This document shows positions 1 through 11,855 of a DNA stretch of 64,000 nucleotides, one piece after another (position 1 is the first letter of the stretch; each line of letters starts with the position of its first letter). The DNA is from Rhynchosporium graminicola (lineage: Eukaryota; Ascomycota; Leotiomycetes; Helotiales; Ploettnerulaceae). The stretch spans positions 64,634-128,633 of the forward strand of contig FJUW01000031.1 in NCBI GenBank assembly GCA_900074885.1, given 5' to 3'. The notes below the pieces were generated by a model, which was given only the letters and a program-made list of their open reading frames with translations, did not search any database and was not told where the DNA came from. Position numbers and translations under genes: made by a program.

Positions 1-2225
1 CGCACGACATAATCATACAAACCCCGTCCACACTCATCACACCCAATATCTCAGATTCCCCATCCTCATGTCGTACATCCAACGTCCACACCCCGCATTA
101 AACTCATCCCGTATCTAGCACTCTGTATCTCTCTCTCCATTCCGCGGTGTAATGCACCACAACACAGCACAATGCAAGATACCTACAACCCGGTCCTCGG
201 GGGCCAAACGCTTCTTTCCCACTATCGTACTTCACAGTACTTACATGAATCGTGCGTTGTTCGTCCACCGATGTACAGCATGATGTGTGTGATAGCACTA
301 GAGTGCGACATGGACTGCAGATGCACAGCATCAATTTCGCATGCAGACTTTATTTCTAAACCAGAGCCCGGGGAGATAAGGTGTGTGCCGTACCAGTGGT
401 TTGTGGTAGGGAGGGGTGGGCGATCGAAGGTCGGTTATAGATGATGAGGGATGAACGCAGATACGTATTAGATGATGACGGCAGTGAGGACAGTTAGGTT
501 AGAAGCACTAGACGGGTTTGAGTTTGTTCGGCATCCTTAGTTTTTTTCCTCGTGAGGTTTCAGGGAGAAGAAGAGAAGAGAAGAGAATTGAATCAAGGTA
601 TTCAGGCTGAGAGAGGTTATGAGCCGTGTGAGTGTCAAGAGTAAGAAAGTGACTACCAAAGAATTTACTCCAGAAAGGATTTCAAAGAAATAAATCGAGG
701 AAGATAGCTTGATACAGAATAGGATCATAGCTATCTTGCCGAGACTTGAATGTGAGTCAATGATTTGGAGATAAAGCAAATAAATCAAATGAATCAAGTA
801 TGATTCCATCTGGGATAATAGCAAGAGATAGCAGTCCTGTAGAGAACTTCCGAGGAGTAGATCGCCGCAAGTCTTTTTGTCGCAGAGTTAATCAAAATCG
901 ATATCTCCTCAGCGGTAGCTCAGCTCGCGAATTGTTTATACCTTAGCCGAATTCACGTGAAGGGTATCAGTTTACAAAAATCACCAAACGAACTCACTTT
1001 TGAACAGATATATGGTGTTGGTTCGGAATTAAGGAGTAGTTAGTATATAGGATACTATAAATTTAGCCTCAGAAAATGTTAAAAATAATAGATCAATTGC
1101 GTCCGATCACGAAGGCAAACTAGGTACTGACTAAATGGCTAGCTGCCTACTAGCCTCCCAAAGAGCATAAGGACTCGCAAAGTATAAACTACATACAATC
1201 CCCTCCGGAGATGCCTTATAAACACTTTCCGTACTGAAACTATCTGATAAAAGAACCTACAAGTATAATTGCGCGGTAACTAAATCCGTCGTTCTTGTTT
1301 ACCGACCCTTTTCTCTTCGCATAAGCCACTCCATTATATATGTGCTATCTATCAACAAGAGGTCCTCGAAGCCTTCTTCGTCTCGAAACTCCATACGAAA
1401 AAGCATCGACGCGAGTCAAAATCTACTAGGCTCCATCAAAGCAGGGTGTTTTGGAACCCTTTTCTCAACAAAGGAATCTTTTACGTGAGTTAGCTAGTAT
1501 TTATACAGAATTCTGGGACTCGAAGGAACCTAGCCCTGAGAACCTCCTTCTTACTCGTCATACACCCTCGACAATCGTTCGCGAGAATAAAGGTCACTCA
1601 CTCCCTTAGAACTTGAAGCCTTAATCGTACTCTTTCCTATACCTTTCTTTCATATTTCTTTCTTCGTAATATCGTTCTTCTCGGAGTATACATCCATTCC
1701 ACAAGGAGATAACAAGATCTAGAATATATAAAACACTTAACGCACTGAGGCTGCAAGTACTACTTCCGGAAGCAACAACATATTCCGGGTCCCCCCCCCG
1801 CCCCAAAAAGAAGCAAAAGAGTCCTATATTCGTAAACCTCGCAGAAATTTCAGGATACGTAAAGCACCATATAAACATACAGAAGTATCGTGAAAATATC
1901 CATACACCTCGCCCGAAAGCAATTCCTTCCTTTCTCTTACTTGACAATATGAACCTTCAAAAACGACTCTCGTCGAATATGTCGACGATAAAAGAATTAA
2001 AATCTTAATACCCTCCATCATGTGACAATTCAACTTCGACTCTCTGAGCTAATATAACAATTTAATCTAGAGATAACAAAACTCCTCGAGGGAAAGCAAG
2101 AGAGCAGAAAGATGCTCCTTAGGTAGTGATATCGGTCGTAGTAATGAAACGACATTGCTATTATCCCAAGCCGTAATGTGTCAATAGGCAGGGAAAGCCC
2201 CAAAACCCCACGCATAAGCCAAGCC

Positions 2226-2250
2226 CAGCTCAGCTCAGCTCAGCTCAGCT
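2226..2250. repeat. CAGCT tandem repeat, 5 copies
   Basis: Five perfect head-to-tail copies of CAGCT are visible. The unit is nearly self-complementary (AGCT core), so either strand reads similarly. No gene is adjacent. Confidence 0.9.
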
Positions 2251-3109
2251 TTGTTTGATCTCGCTTATCTCGCTAACCAGTAGATACATCGATTCACGTT
2301 TTTCTAGCAAAACACTCCATGCAAGACGGACGAAATCGCACTTCCTTTAAAGTTCAGCCAGCTACCACAGATGACCTACAGAGCTACTAGACAATTCTTT
2401 CATGGGGAAAAAAAAAGGTCAAAAAATTAAAAAAATTCTCTCGAGTCCGCAAAAACCGTTCGCGCTGTATCTATTCAAAGGCACGAGTCCATCGCAAACC
2501 GAAGTAAACTAGAAATAGAATACGAACGGCAAGACTGAAATTCCTTCCTACCTACTACCCACCTAAACGCATGCGCATCTCCCAGCTTCCCTCTTCAAGT
2601 GCGATCCGAGATTCCCACCCTTGGTCCTCCGAGAGCAAAGAGTGAGTAAGCATACCTTTTTTTGAAAAAAAAATATATATATAAAAAAAACCAAGTCATC
2701 TAGATTACCGAATGCATGCATAGCTGTGATAAACCCCCCCAGGATATATTTCAGAGGTAGTTATTCCTGATATTCGTCTCATGATTCATCTAGATACTAG
2801 AGACTAGAGACTAGTGATGTATTTGTTGAGTGAGAGGACACCGCAATCCGCGAAACCGGGTGCCTAGCTAGCTCAACCGTATCCATCTCTTCAGATGTCA
2901 TATATACTCCCGAAAGAAGGGGAAAGGAGAAGCCAAGGATCCTTCCCTTCCCTTCCCTCCACGACTCCACGGAAAGCGAGATGTTATCTATCTCCTCCGC
3001 GCTTTGAATTTCACATGGCATGGTCCATGGAATCAACCCGGTCTATCTCTATCTCTCTACATTTCCCTCCCAGACTAAAGAACCATCATTCCTGCTTCCC
3101 AGCCTATCT

Positions 3110-3226
3110 CCACTCCACTCCATTCCATTCCATTTCATTCCATTCCATTTTCAATCCCATTCGATCCCATTCGATTCCATTTCATTCCTTTTCATTTCAT
3201 TTCAATCCCATTCGATTCCATTTCAA
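3110..3226. repeat. Imperfect CATTC/CATTT pentanucleotide tract
   Basis: About 115 bp of interrupted CATTC, CATTT and CGATTC units, followed at about 3255-3290 by CACT/CCCT units. The unit resembles animal satellite II/III (CATTC) only because both are simple pentamers. It is a local microsatellite and explains the Phe/His/Ser-rich open frames here. Confidence 0.85.
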
Positions 3227-3997
3227 TACAAGCTATTCCAATCTACAGCCCCTGCTCACTCACTCACTCCCTCCCTCCCTCACTCACGCCAGCTAGCTAG
3301 CCAGACACACATACCCATATAGAAGATACCAAATCCGCGATTCGGCATCCTCACGACCGTGGGAAGGAATGCAAAGATGGTTCTCCGGAGCTTTCTAACA
3401 TCAACAAGTGACAAGTCGGCGATTGATTGGATTTATCAGAAGAGGAGTTGAGCAACGTGGCTTTATTTTAGTCTTCTAACGACTGCTTTCATCTCTAGTG
3501 AGTGCGGGATGTCGTATTCGAGGTCTGGTGAGTTCGCTTCGTTGAGGTGGATGGATGGATGGATGAATGAACGAGTGGATGGATAGGGAGGGGTGATAGC
3601 TCCTCGACGGAGACGGTACCATGGCCACCGAAGAAACGACGAGGAAAAGAAAAGGAAAAGTAAAGGTGCTCGAAAGAAATAGTGATGTACTGATGATGCA
3701 AAGTCAGGAATCCTTTTGATGACATTAGTAGAGAGATTCACGTTCATTCCCACATCTCATGATCCTCCCCTCCGATCTTCCAAATCGCTTGTCGAACACA
3801 AATTTTGCTGGGATCTCGAGTGTGAGGTAAGAGAGTCATTACTATTTTCAATAAAACCATCAAGCCCGCCGCCGACTTCGCATATTCCATTCCCTCACCA
3901 TCCATACATCTAACCCCTCCCAACACATCACATCACCCTATCCAACCCTCATCCTCACTTCCTCCTCGCCCCACAAACCACCCATCCTACCACCAAT

Positions 3998-6021
3998 CTA
4001 CCAATCCCTCTCAACCCTCCACGCATCGCCCGCTCTCAAACCCAATTCCCAAACATCACAGTCCCGATGTCCCCATTTCTCCGCGAAAACCGCTCTGCCA
4101 TGCTCAATCGCCATGGCGATGCCACGATCGAAACCCGCGCTGTCTCGATAGAACGGGTCGCCTTCGCCGCCTCGTTGGCGCGCTTGCCAGACGTTGCGGC
4201 CGTGGGGACTGCTGGCTTTGGAGTTTTCCATGGCGAGGATGGTGGTGTGGAGTTGGTGGAAGGAGGGGGAGTTGAGGGGGAGTGAGGGGGAGCGAGATGG
4301 GTTGAGGGGGGTGTGGCGAGCTTCTTGTTTCGCGTTTGTGGTGGCGTCTGATTCTCTTTCTTTCCCTTCCGTATCATAGGGAACTATATCCTCTAAAGCT
4401 GCATCCCCATTCTCGAAAGCACGCTCATGGATCCGTCCACTCTCTCCTGTCTTCGCCGCCCTTGCCTTTTTCGCGGCTCCTTTGCCTTTTCCTTTTCCTT
4501 TCCCAGCTTTGGTTTTCGCTTCCTCAGCAGCTTGAATCTTTTTCTCGAGGATTTGAGGATCGACGAATGACGCAGGTGGAGAATCTTCTTTGCGATAGAA
4601 AGTATATAGATCGTCTAGTGAAGAACCGACATCGACGAGATTTCCCGCGGGTACTTCTTTGATCTCTAGACCTGCCATGTGGATGCGTGCGTCTAAACTT
4701 GCAATCAGCCTCTCCCTTCCGCCCCAAATGAAAGAAGGTACATGTTATATTTCGAGCACTCGCAAAGGTCCTAGAAGGAGAAGGTGAAGGGGAAATGAAC
4801 TGAAAGAAGGAAAGCCAAGATGAGAGGGAAAGGGAAAAAATGGAAGAAGAAGGACATACGCATATCACAATCCGTCGCGTAGAACGGAATCTGCGTATCC
4901 CAAGCTCCCAAGCCAACAAAAGCCTCAACATTGACCAGCGCCAACTTATCGTAATTAAAGAACCTGATCGCCCAATTCCTCTCTTTCCCAGTGCTCTCAT
5001 CCCTCTTCGTCGCATCTCTCAGCGCATCCACACAATTCGCATACAGACTCTTGAAGCCCTCATAAGACTGCTCCTCAGGGTTCACCTTCATCTTCACCTC
5101 CCCCTTTGCCCTGATATCGCTGTCGTCCGTACTGCCAGCCAGAGAAGTCGTTTCATCAACTAGATCTCTAGGCGAGTGAGAAGTCTTGTTGAAGGATTGG
5201 TCTTCGAATGATAGAGCGATGATGTCCATGTGTCCCCAGAAGTACGTTTGCCATCCTTTCTCGGTAGAATGCCAGATATAGTAGTTTTGCAACTGCGCGA
5301 AACTCAACAGCGTGGGCGTGATCAGGACATTGACGCCTAGGAGTCGTAGCCGCGTGTGGTTGAGGAAGAAGGGGTTTTGTAAAGACAGCAATCCTTTTGC
5401 GTTGCTGTGCATGACGCCGGTATTCTCGACGACGTAGATCTATAAGTAGTCAGTTTTCTTTCTTTTCTTCTCTGATTTTTCATCTAGGCGCTTTTGACGT
5501 ACGTCTTCAGCTGGCCATCCAGCTGTGATGTATGATACGACGACTTGTTGCAGTAATCTCCAATTCCGCGTGAATCCAATGAACAGCGGGGTCTTCTCAG
5601 GAACATGTTTAGCCGGTGGTTCGTTCCAGGGCGGGATAGGAGGGAGGTCTTTGGAGGAATGGAAGGAGAATGCGAGGGGGAAGTTATCGACTATTGGGTC
5701 TGGGAGGATTGAGGGGATGGGTTTGTATTTGAATTTGTGTGTTGGTGATGCTGCTGCTGGAGTTTCGGAAACGCTGCTTGTGGAGAGGGAAGATGGTGGA
5801 ACTGGATCTACATCGTGTTCTGGTGTTATCGCTTGGTCTGTCGGTGGTCCAGGAACAGGCGCAGAAGGCTTCACAGCTCCAGGTATATTCTCATGTATCT
5901 TCTCCGTAATCGCATGTCGTATATCCGGGATATTCTGGCGATAGTGAAATGTCGAGGTGAGGAATACAAGAGATAGCGCGATACAGGTACAGAAGAGATA
6001 TTTATTGCGGCGGGTCAACAT
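3998..6021 (-). CDS. Putative type II membrane glycosyltransferase-like protein (3 exons)
   Basis: Spliced model of 597 aa: exons 5503-6021, 4860-5439 and 3998-4692, with introns of 63 and 167 bp; donors GTACGT and GTATGT and acceptors TAG all keep frame. The first ATG is at 6021; the open frame upstream starts only with GTG. Residues 8-23 form a hydrophobic signal-anchor after a basic MLTRRNK start, so the protein should sit in the secretory pathway with a luminal C-terminus. A Ser/Pro-rich stem follows, then a globular region. Near its end a conserved-looking block reads IPFYATDCDMH; the acidic DCD could be the metal/nucleotide-sugar DxD motif of GT-A enzymes, and intron 2 splits the His codon. 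The C-terminal region carries a Lys/Gly-rich KGKGKGKG stretch. Donor sugar and acceptor are unknown; assignment as a glycosyltransferase is inference from topology and the DxD-like motif. Confidence 0.7.
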
Positions 6022-6631
6022 CTTGTCGACTAACCTCACCTGCCTGAGGGACTATCTGGGGGAACGCGATTGAGATAGGAATGCCATGAAGATGGGACAC
6101 GAACAAGTAATGTAGCTAGGAGGCAAGAAGCAGAGAATAGAGGAACCTGGAGATGATGGCAAATATCATGAATTGAAAACGCGACGAGGGAAAATAGGTG
6201 AGCGTGCCGTTATCTGGTGTGACGTGCCGCTGATGTGCATATGCAGGGGGTCTAAGAGCTACTATGCGATGGCGCTCTTTGGCGCCGCAATCAAGTTCCT
6301 TGGCTTGTTGGGAATGAATAGGTTCTAGAATTTAGGGATTGGGAGGATAACTTGACCAGTTAATGGTAGGCAACGAATGGCAGAATGGGAAGTCAACATT
6401 GCGCATGTTTGCCGATGTAAGTTTTCGCTTATATGACACAATTTCGTTTATTGTCAATAAAAGGTTCCCAGTCAGAGATTGGCCAGCAGACATGTGTCTT
6501 ACTCCGTAGCCTGTAAGGCTGAAAGGAGCTTACAGAGGGAGATAATATTTTGAACGTCTTTATTTATTTATTTCATAGATTCGTTAAGAATGCTCAATGA
6601 CCAGAGTCTGCATATTTATAATAGTGATTGT
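6022..6631. other. Intergenic between two minus-strand genes
   Basis: This holds the promoter and 5' leader of the glycosyltransferase-like gene on its left and the 3' end of the DJ-1-like gene on its right. I see no coding frame or repeat in it. Confidence 0.5.
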
Positions 6632-7720
6632 TTACTTCTGAACAGCCTTCAAGATGGCCTCTCCTACAGCGGAAGCAGAAGCAGGGTTCTAAATTAACAT
6701 TAGTATTGTCCGTACTGCAGGGTCCACGGCATCCAAAATCGCAAATACTTCGGTGACTTCCTCCTCCAAGAGAGGACAAGAAAGTAGTACGTACCTGTCC
6801 AGTAATAATTCTCCCTGAAACAACAACCTTCTCACCCCAATCAGCACCCGCCTTCTCATACTTGCCACCACTAGCAGTATTCAGCTGGTCCTCAAGCTTG
6901 AAAGGCATCGCGCTCGTCAATTGTACGGCATCCTCCTCCGTATTCGAAAATCCTGTGACGGCGTGTCCGTCGAGAAGGTAGGAACCAGACGAGGTCTTGA
7001 CGTATGCAAGAGCTGCTGGGCCGTGGCACACGGCGGAGACGATCTTGTTCGCCGAGGCAAATTCGTTGATAAGCTTGTGGGATGTGGAGGATGTTGCTAG
7101 GTCGAACATTGCTGGGAGATAGAGTGTTAGTATTTTGCTCTTCATTGCGTGAAGATCCCATCAAGTCTTAATCACAATTTTTTTTTTCAGGATTCTAGGC
7201 TCTGAAGGGGATCTCATCATGCGCCCCAATCACACCAATAACCCCAGAACCACTTCTGAATTGAAAAGAAAGGTAAGCTTACGTCCGTGACCACCAACAA
7301 AAAAAAGGGCATCAAACTCCCCCGCCTTGCCCACAAAGTTCTCCAACTTCTCAGTCTCCTTCCACAACTTCCCGTTGTTCTTGTGGAAGTTGACTGAAAT
7401 CTCGTCGTCTTTGCTGGCTTCGACTGAGCTTGGGTCTAGGGGAGAGGCGCCGCCGGCGGGAGAGGCAATGGTGATTTGTGCGTGCTTGGAGAGGACGTGG
7501 TATGGGTGGGCGAACTCGGGCTGTAGTTGTTAGAAGAGGGACTTGAGAAGGAGGAGGAGAGGAGGAGGAGAAGAAGAGATAGGAACATTGGGAGGGACAG
7601 GGAAGCAATGAAAAAGGCGAGTAATAAGAGACATACCAAATACCATCCAGTAGGCTTTCCAGTGTTGCCCATCTGGCCGTGGGAAGTGAGAACGAAGAGG
7701 ACCTTTGGTTGAGAAGACAT
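6632..7720 (-). CDS. DJ-1/PfpI-superfamily protein, Hsp31-like (4 exons)
   Basis: Spliced model of 231 aa: exons 7637-7720, 7283-7520, 6795-7111 and 6632-6688; all introns are GT-AG and frame is kept across every junction. Start is MSSQPKVLFVLTSH, a classic first beta strand of the type I glutamine-amidotransferase-like fold. The nucleophile elbow is AVCHGP in exon 3, giving the reactive Cys followed by His. An FFVGGHG loop sits before it, as in yeast Hsp31-type proteins. Family members are reported as glutathione-independent methylglyoxalases (glyoxalase III), deglycase-like proteins or redox-responsive chaperones, acting in the cytosol. Length (about 230 aa) matches the Hsp31 group rather than the 190-aa human DJ-1 group. 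Intron 1 (7521-7636) is strongly pyrimidine-rich on the coding strand. The last exon encodes only 18 residues. Confidence 0.88.
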
Positions 7721-8945
7721 CTTGGGGAATCTTTATGGGTTCTAGAAGGACAATTGGTTTGATTTGGTGATTTATTAGGTTCTTAAGATAGTGGTTGAGT
7801 GGTTGGTTGGTTGATTGATTTGATGTGATTGTTTGTATGAAGAGAAAGGCCGCATCAGAAGGAGGGTGCGGTTTATGTAAGTTTAAGTAAATACTCGAGG
7901 TACTATGAGGTAGCTACCTAGCTACCTTACCCGACCTAAGGTACTTCCGTACTTGAGCTACCAGTGAGGGAGGGGTGTCTGGAACCCGACCCCAGCCAGG
8001 TTTTGAATTCCATGGCTCTGATCCTTGAGTTTCCATATCCATGACTATATTCATGAATCAGATCCTGACTTCATTTCATCTATAGCTTAAGCCCGAATCA
8101 AAACCATCGGGGCTCTTAAGAAAAGACTGGGGCTCGCTCGCTCTCTGGGGAAGAAAAAAGCTGTATGAGGTACGATACGTACGTACGTGACCTTAGTACT
8201 CAAGGTAGGAGGGGACTACCCCGCGGTGATGTCATACTCGAGGGAGGGTCTCACCTGCACGAGTCACGTCGGTCGTCACCTCAGAGAGACAGCAGCTTTC
8301 AAACGAAGCGTGGGGTGGATTCTTCGCGAACAGGCTTCGAAATATCGATACTCCAGCATGCATGCGATATCAAGTATCTCGGGGGTTGATCCGGGTATTC
8401 AACTTCAAACCCACCGGCACCGGGGATACAAAGTTCCCGAGTGTCACTCACAGTACAGGATCCCCCGAATAGTCTAGTCTATTTGTTTTATCTCCGTCGA
8501 CTATTGTCCTGTGCTATGAGGATAGCCCGATCTATCTGATCAATTAAGGTAGGGTGGGTGCAAGTAAGTTGCTAGTTGCAAGATGGACCACCCCACCAAG
8601 AGCTTTCAAATGTTATTGACATTACGTCTGGGAGGCCAGACGATTGATGAGCAGATGCGAACAAATCACCGACAAGGACGTGTAACAAAGGTGCCCACTG
8701 CCCAAGATATTGATATCGTATCTGCCTGTACAGCCCATCCTCTATGCACAGGAAGGAAGCAAAGCCGATAGATCTCACAGCCCCCATGCCAGTTGTGATA
8801 AGCTGGAAGTACGGGAAGATACTCGGTTTATTTCATAGCAGATCATCATTAATTGCTTCTTCGTGGGCATTTGATTTGCAGCTACCCACCTAAATCTTTC
8901 TACTCTCCCAATACTCTTCTCATTCTCCCTCAAGCCCACCCACCC
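7721..8945. promoter_or_regulatory. Upstream region of DJ-1-like gene, GTAC/TACCTA-rich
   Basis: The 1.2 kb contains the promoter of the DJ-1-like gene and the 3' flank of the TFIP11/Ntr1-like gene. Around 7890-7965 and 8165-8210 are clusters of short palindromic or near-palindromic steps (GAGGTACTATGAGGTAGCTACC, ACGTACGTACGT and similar). No coding frame is convincing; the 60-96 codon frames near 8165-8480 overlap these repeats. Confidence 0.45.
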
Positions 8946-11855
8946 TCACTTAACACCCTGCCAAGCCATCTCCAACAACGCATCTCTCGCACCCTCGTTC
9001 TCCCACATAATCCTCAACTCCACAGTCTCGCCAGCCTTCTTCACCAACGCCGTAAGTGAGTCACCTCTGAAGTAAGCCAGCGTACCATTCTTCCCATTAC
9101 CAGCTGCCGTGATCCTGTAGAGCGGGCCTGCGGAGTGCAGGACTTTCTTTTCGGGTAGGAATTGCAAGTCGTTGTCTATACACCAATCTTCGACGCGGTG
9201 GCGGAAGGTCGTTGGTTCTTCAGCTTGTGCTGGAGGTGTTACTTTCGAGGGCGCGGGTGCTGGTGCTGGTGTAGAGGGTAACGGAGCTTGCTGTGACTGC
9301 GTAGAAGTCGAAGTCGAAGGTAATGGTAATGGTAAATCACTCCCAACATTGTCGCCCAGATCAAGAGCATGCTCGATCATTCTATGCCCCTTCTCAAACT
9401 CCTCCCTTATAGCAGGTAAGTTCTTAATATCCTCGGGAAAGACATCGTCCCGCCACCACTCAAACCAAACCCCAATTTCTTCATTCGGTCCCACGATCGT
9501 AAGCCATTGATGCAAAACACCCATCCACATGGGAAAGATTGTCTCAACCAGTATTTGCGCTAGCATCTTCTTGCCCAAAATCTCCTTCCACGCAAGTACG
9601 CCTTCGAGGGTGGACATGTATGGTGATTGATCTTGTGGGTCGACCATAAAATACTCGGGGTTTCTGAGGAAACGCGCCATGGTCGGGAGGACGTGGTTCA
9701 TGAGAAGAGAAGTCCAGTGATCGTTCCCAGCATTCGGTTGTAGAACGATTTTCCACTGCTCAAGTCCTGGTATCACACCTTTCCTGAAATCCCATGTCGA
9801 TATCAAACTTCTGAACTTGCGCTTGATGTCACTGACTAGACCGGTTGAGCTGCTCGGGTCGGACTGGTGACTCGGCAAATACTGTAGCCAAGGGAAAAGC
9901 CAGAGGTGTGGTAATTCCTTTTCACGCCTCTTTTTCGGATTCCAAGACGAGACTGCAGTGTTGAGTTTTGAGACGATGGATTGGTCGAATATTTGGCTGC
10001 GCACAAAGGAAGGGAGAAGGCCGTCCCAGGTTTGTAGGAGCGTGAGCAAAGAACTTGGAGAGTGAACGTTCCAGGTTGAGGTGATAGAGGAGACAATTTT
10101 CGGGAAGATGAGTTTGTAGATCATGGATTCGTACGTGGTCGTTGATTTCGAGTGAATACGATGCGAGCCATCATTCTTCATGTAATTTTGGCTGGCGAGA
10201 GTAGTAGATTTAGAAGAGGAGGGTGATGAGGCGCCGAGAATATGTCGTATTTTGAAGAGTTGTGGTGCTAAGCCGTTGAGTTTTGGGTCGGTAAGAGGTT
10301 GCCAGCCTTCAACTGCCTGTCGTAGAAAAGGGTACACAGCAGCTACTGCTATATTGTTCAACTCCTCACTGACTCTCTCACTCCCCTCATCAGCCAGTGA
10401 GGATTTATCCGCAGCAATCAGCGCCTCAATCACAGGATCCCACTGTAACTCACTCACAGCTTGCTCGATAGCCTGCACTGTATCTGCGAAAGACTTCATA
10501 CGATCATATTCCCTTTGCTCCTCGTCCATATCTTGCTGCTGCTGAACAATGACCATCTCTACGTAGGCTTTGCGCTCCTCGAGATTTTTCCATTCTTCCA
10601 CATAAGCAGAAAGATCGTTCTGTGCTCTCCTTGCCAATTTTTTCGATTCTGTCTGCTCAGCAGTCTCAAATCCACCAGCAGTTGGTGTCAAAAGTCCAGA
10701 TGCCGTAGTAAGCAACCTCTGGCCAGGAGCCCTCATATCCAGAATCGGCGCAAAAGCTTCAGGGATCTGCAGACCAGGCGCGGCTTTCTGCACCTCCTCC
10801 AGCGTCCTGAACTTGGGTTTCGCTGTTTTTCGAGGTGTGCTCATCCCACTTCCACTTCCACTTTCCAGCCCTCCGCCAAACCCAGACTTCTTCCTCCTCT
10901 TTTTCTTGAGCTCCTCGTCTGAATCTCCCTCGTATTTCACACCCTTGATCTTGGCTTGTCGTTTCTCCTCTTCAATCTCCTGTTTCGATTTCTCTTTCAC
11001 GGCGCCGAGACCGACACCTTGAGGGCGGAGAGTGACTTCAATGACATTACTCCTTCCCTGACCTTCTTTTCCTAAACCATCTCCCTCTTTATAACCCATT
11101 TTGGCCATCATCCTCGCTGCGAAACTGCTCACATTGACACCTGGCGCGAGTTGTCCTTTCTGCCTCCCACCTCCACCACCTCCGCGACCATTTTCGTTGG
11201 TCGTAGGCGTCGAAAAAGCACTGGGCCTCGAAATTCTCGGAGTTGTAACCTCGTCTTCAAATTCATCTAACAGGATGGGCACAGCAGCAGAAGAAGGCAC
11301 AAAGCCTCTTCCTAGAGGCGTACCAGCAGCACTAGTACTGTTCGCAGACGTAAATGTCTGCTTCCTAGGCGCAGGACTCTGATATCCCATTCCAATCCCT
11401 AGGCCTTTCGATTTTGAGGGTGCGAATCCGAGTCCTCTCGGCGCGGCAGCTTCTTCTTGTGCATCCGCATCTACCATTTCCCTATCCTCCTCTTGCCCAG
11501 CTTCGGCATACTCCTCCTCCTCATCGTCCTCGTCCTCATCTTCGCTGTCCCTCTTCGGTTTCTCTCCAGTCTTAACGAAACTCATCCTCTTGGCTCTTAG
11601 ACTCCTCCCCTCCCCTCTTCCCTCCCCTTTGCTATTCCACGACTTCCCGGGCCGGTATCCCTCATCTTCGCTCTCACTCCCAAAGACTCCCAGTGCAGCG
11701 CTCTCTTTCGCATCGCGCCCCGTCCGGCGCCTCTTTCGAGGGTTATAGTCTGCGAATTCGTCGGCGCGCGGGTCGGTGGATGGATGGAGGAAATCGGTCT
11801 CTTCCTCGGAGGAGTCGGAGGAAGAGTTAGTCGCGAAAGCATGCATAGACGACAT
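8946..11855 (-). CDS. NTR1: G-patch spliceosome-disassembly factor, TFIP11/Ntr1 (Spp382) family
   Basis: Intronless, 969 aa from ATG at 11855 (MSSMHAF). The frame stays open upstream to 11966 but only with a GTG start. The N-terminal third is acidic and serine-rich with an RKRRR nuclear-localisation-like motif, the usual TFIP11 N-terminal style. A G-patch spans about residues 245-290, with AARMMAKMGYKEGDGLGKEGQG as core glycines. The C-terminal half has the family's helical region: LDMRAPGQ, a KLIFPKIVSSI block, PHLWLFPWLQYLP and SLISTWDFRKGV. In yeast, Ntr1 binds and activates the DEAH helicase Prp43 through the G-patch to take apart intron-lariat spliceosomes, in the nucleus. Poly-Ser and Pro/Ala-rich linkers are ordinary fungal insertions. 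Family assignment is strong; the Prp43 partnership is from family knowledge. Confidence 0.92.
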   Translation of the reverse strand: MSSMHAFATNSSSDSSEEETDFLHPSTDPRADEFADYNPRKRRRTGRDAKESAALGVFGSESEDEGYRPGKSWNSKGEGRGEGRSLRAKRMSFVKTGEKPKRDSEDEDEDDEEEEYAEAGQEEDREMVDADAQEEAAAPRGLGFAPSKSKGLGIGMGYQSPAPRKQTFTSANSTSAAGTPLGRGFVPSSAAVPILLDEFEDEVTTPRISRPSAFSTPTTNENGRGGGGGGRQKGQLAPGVNVSSFAARMMAKMGYKEGDGLGKEGQGRSNVIEVTLRPQGVGLGAVKEKSKQEIEEEKRQAKIKGVKYEGDSDEELKKKRRKKSGFGGGLESGSGSGMSTPRKTAKPKFRTLEEVQKAAPGLQIPEAFAPILDMRAPGQRLLTTASGLLTPTAGGFETAEQTESKKLARRAQNDLSAYVEEWKNLEERKAYVEMVIVQQQQDMDEEQREYDRMKSFADTVQAIEQAVSELQWDPVIEALIAADKSSLADEGSERVSEELNNIAVAAVYPFLRQAVEGWQPLTDPKLNGLAPQLFKIRHILGASSPSSSKSTTLASQNYMKNDGSHRIHSKSTTTYESMIYKLIFPKIVSSITSTWNVHSPSSLLTLLQTWDGLLPSFVRSQIFDQSIVSKLNTAVSSWNPKKRREKELPHLWLFPWLQYLPSHQSDPSSSTGLVSDIKRKFRSLISTWDFRKGVIPGLEQWKIVLQPNAGNDHWTSLLMNHVLPTMARFLRNPEYFMVDPQDQSPYMSTLEGVLAWKEILGKKMLAQILVETIFPMWMGVLHQWLTIVGPNEEIGVWFEWWRDDVFPEDIKNLPAIREEFEKGHRMIEHALDLGDNVGSDLPLPLPSTSTSTQSQQAPLPSTPAPAPAPSKVTPPAQAEEPTTFRHRVEDWCIDNDLQFLPEKKVLHSAGPLYRITAAGNGKNGTLAYFRGDSLTALVKKAGETVELRIMWENEGARDALLEMAWQGVK

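Larger units (their letters stand above)
1..3997. other. Gene-poor left edge, no recognisable gene
   Basis: No open frame here exceeds about 130 codons, and the longest (around 2895-3296) is just translated simple repeat. The stretch contains short poly-A/T runs, a CAGCT tandem repeat, a CATTC-like pentanucleotide tract, and a perfect 10-bp palindrome TTCACGTGAA at 952-961. Composition is moderately AT-rich between about 1000 and 2700. It may be intergenic DNA or the degraded remains of something older. I see no coding signal on either strand. Confidence 0.6.

Noticed and set aside
2895..3322. Two overlapping plus-strand frames of 100-133 codons.
   Set aside because: They mostly translate the CATTC/CATTT microsatellite (repeating Phe/His/Ser/Ile); no gene.
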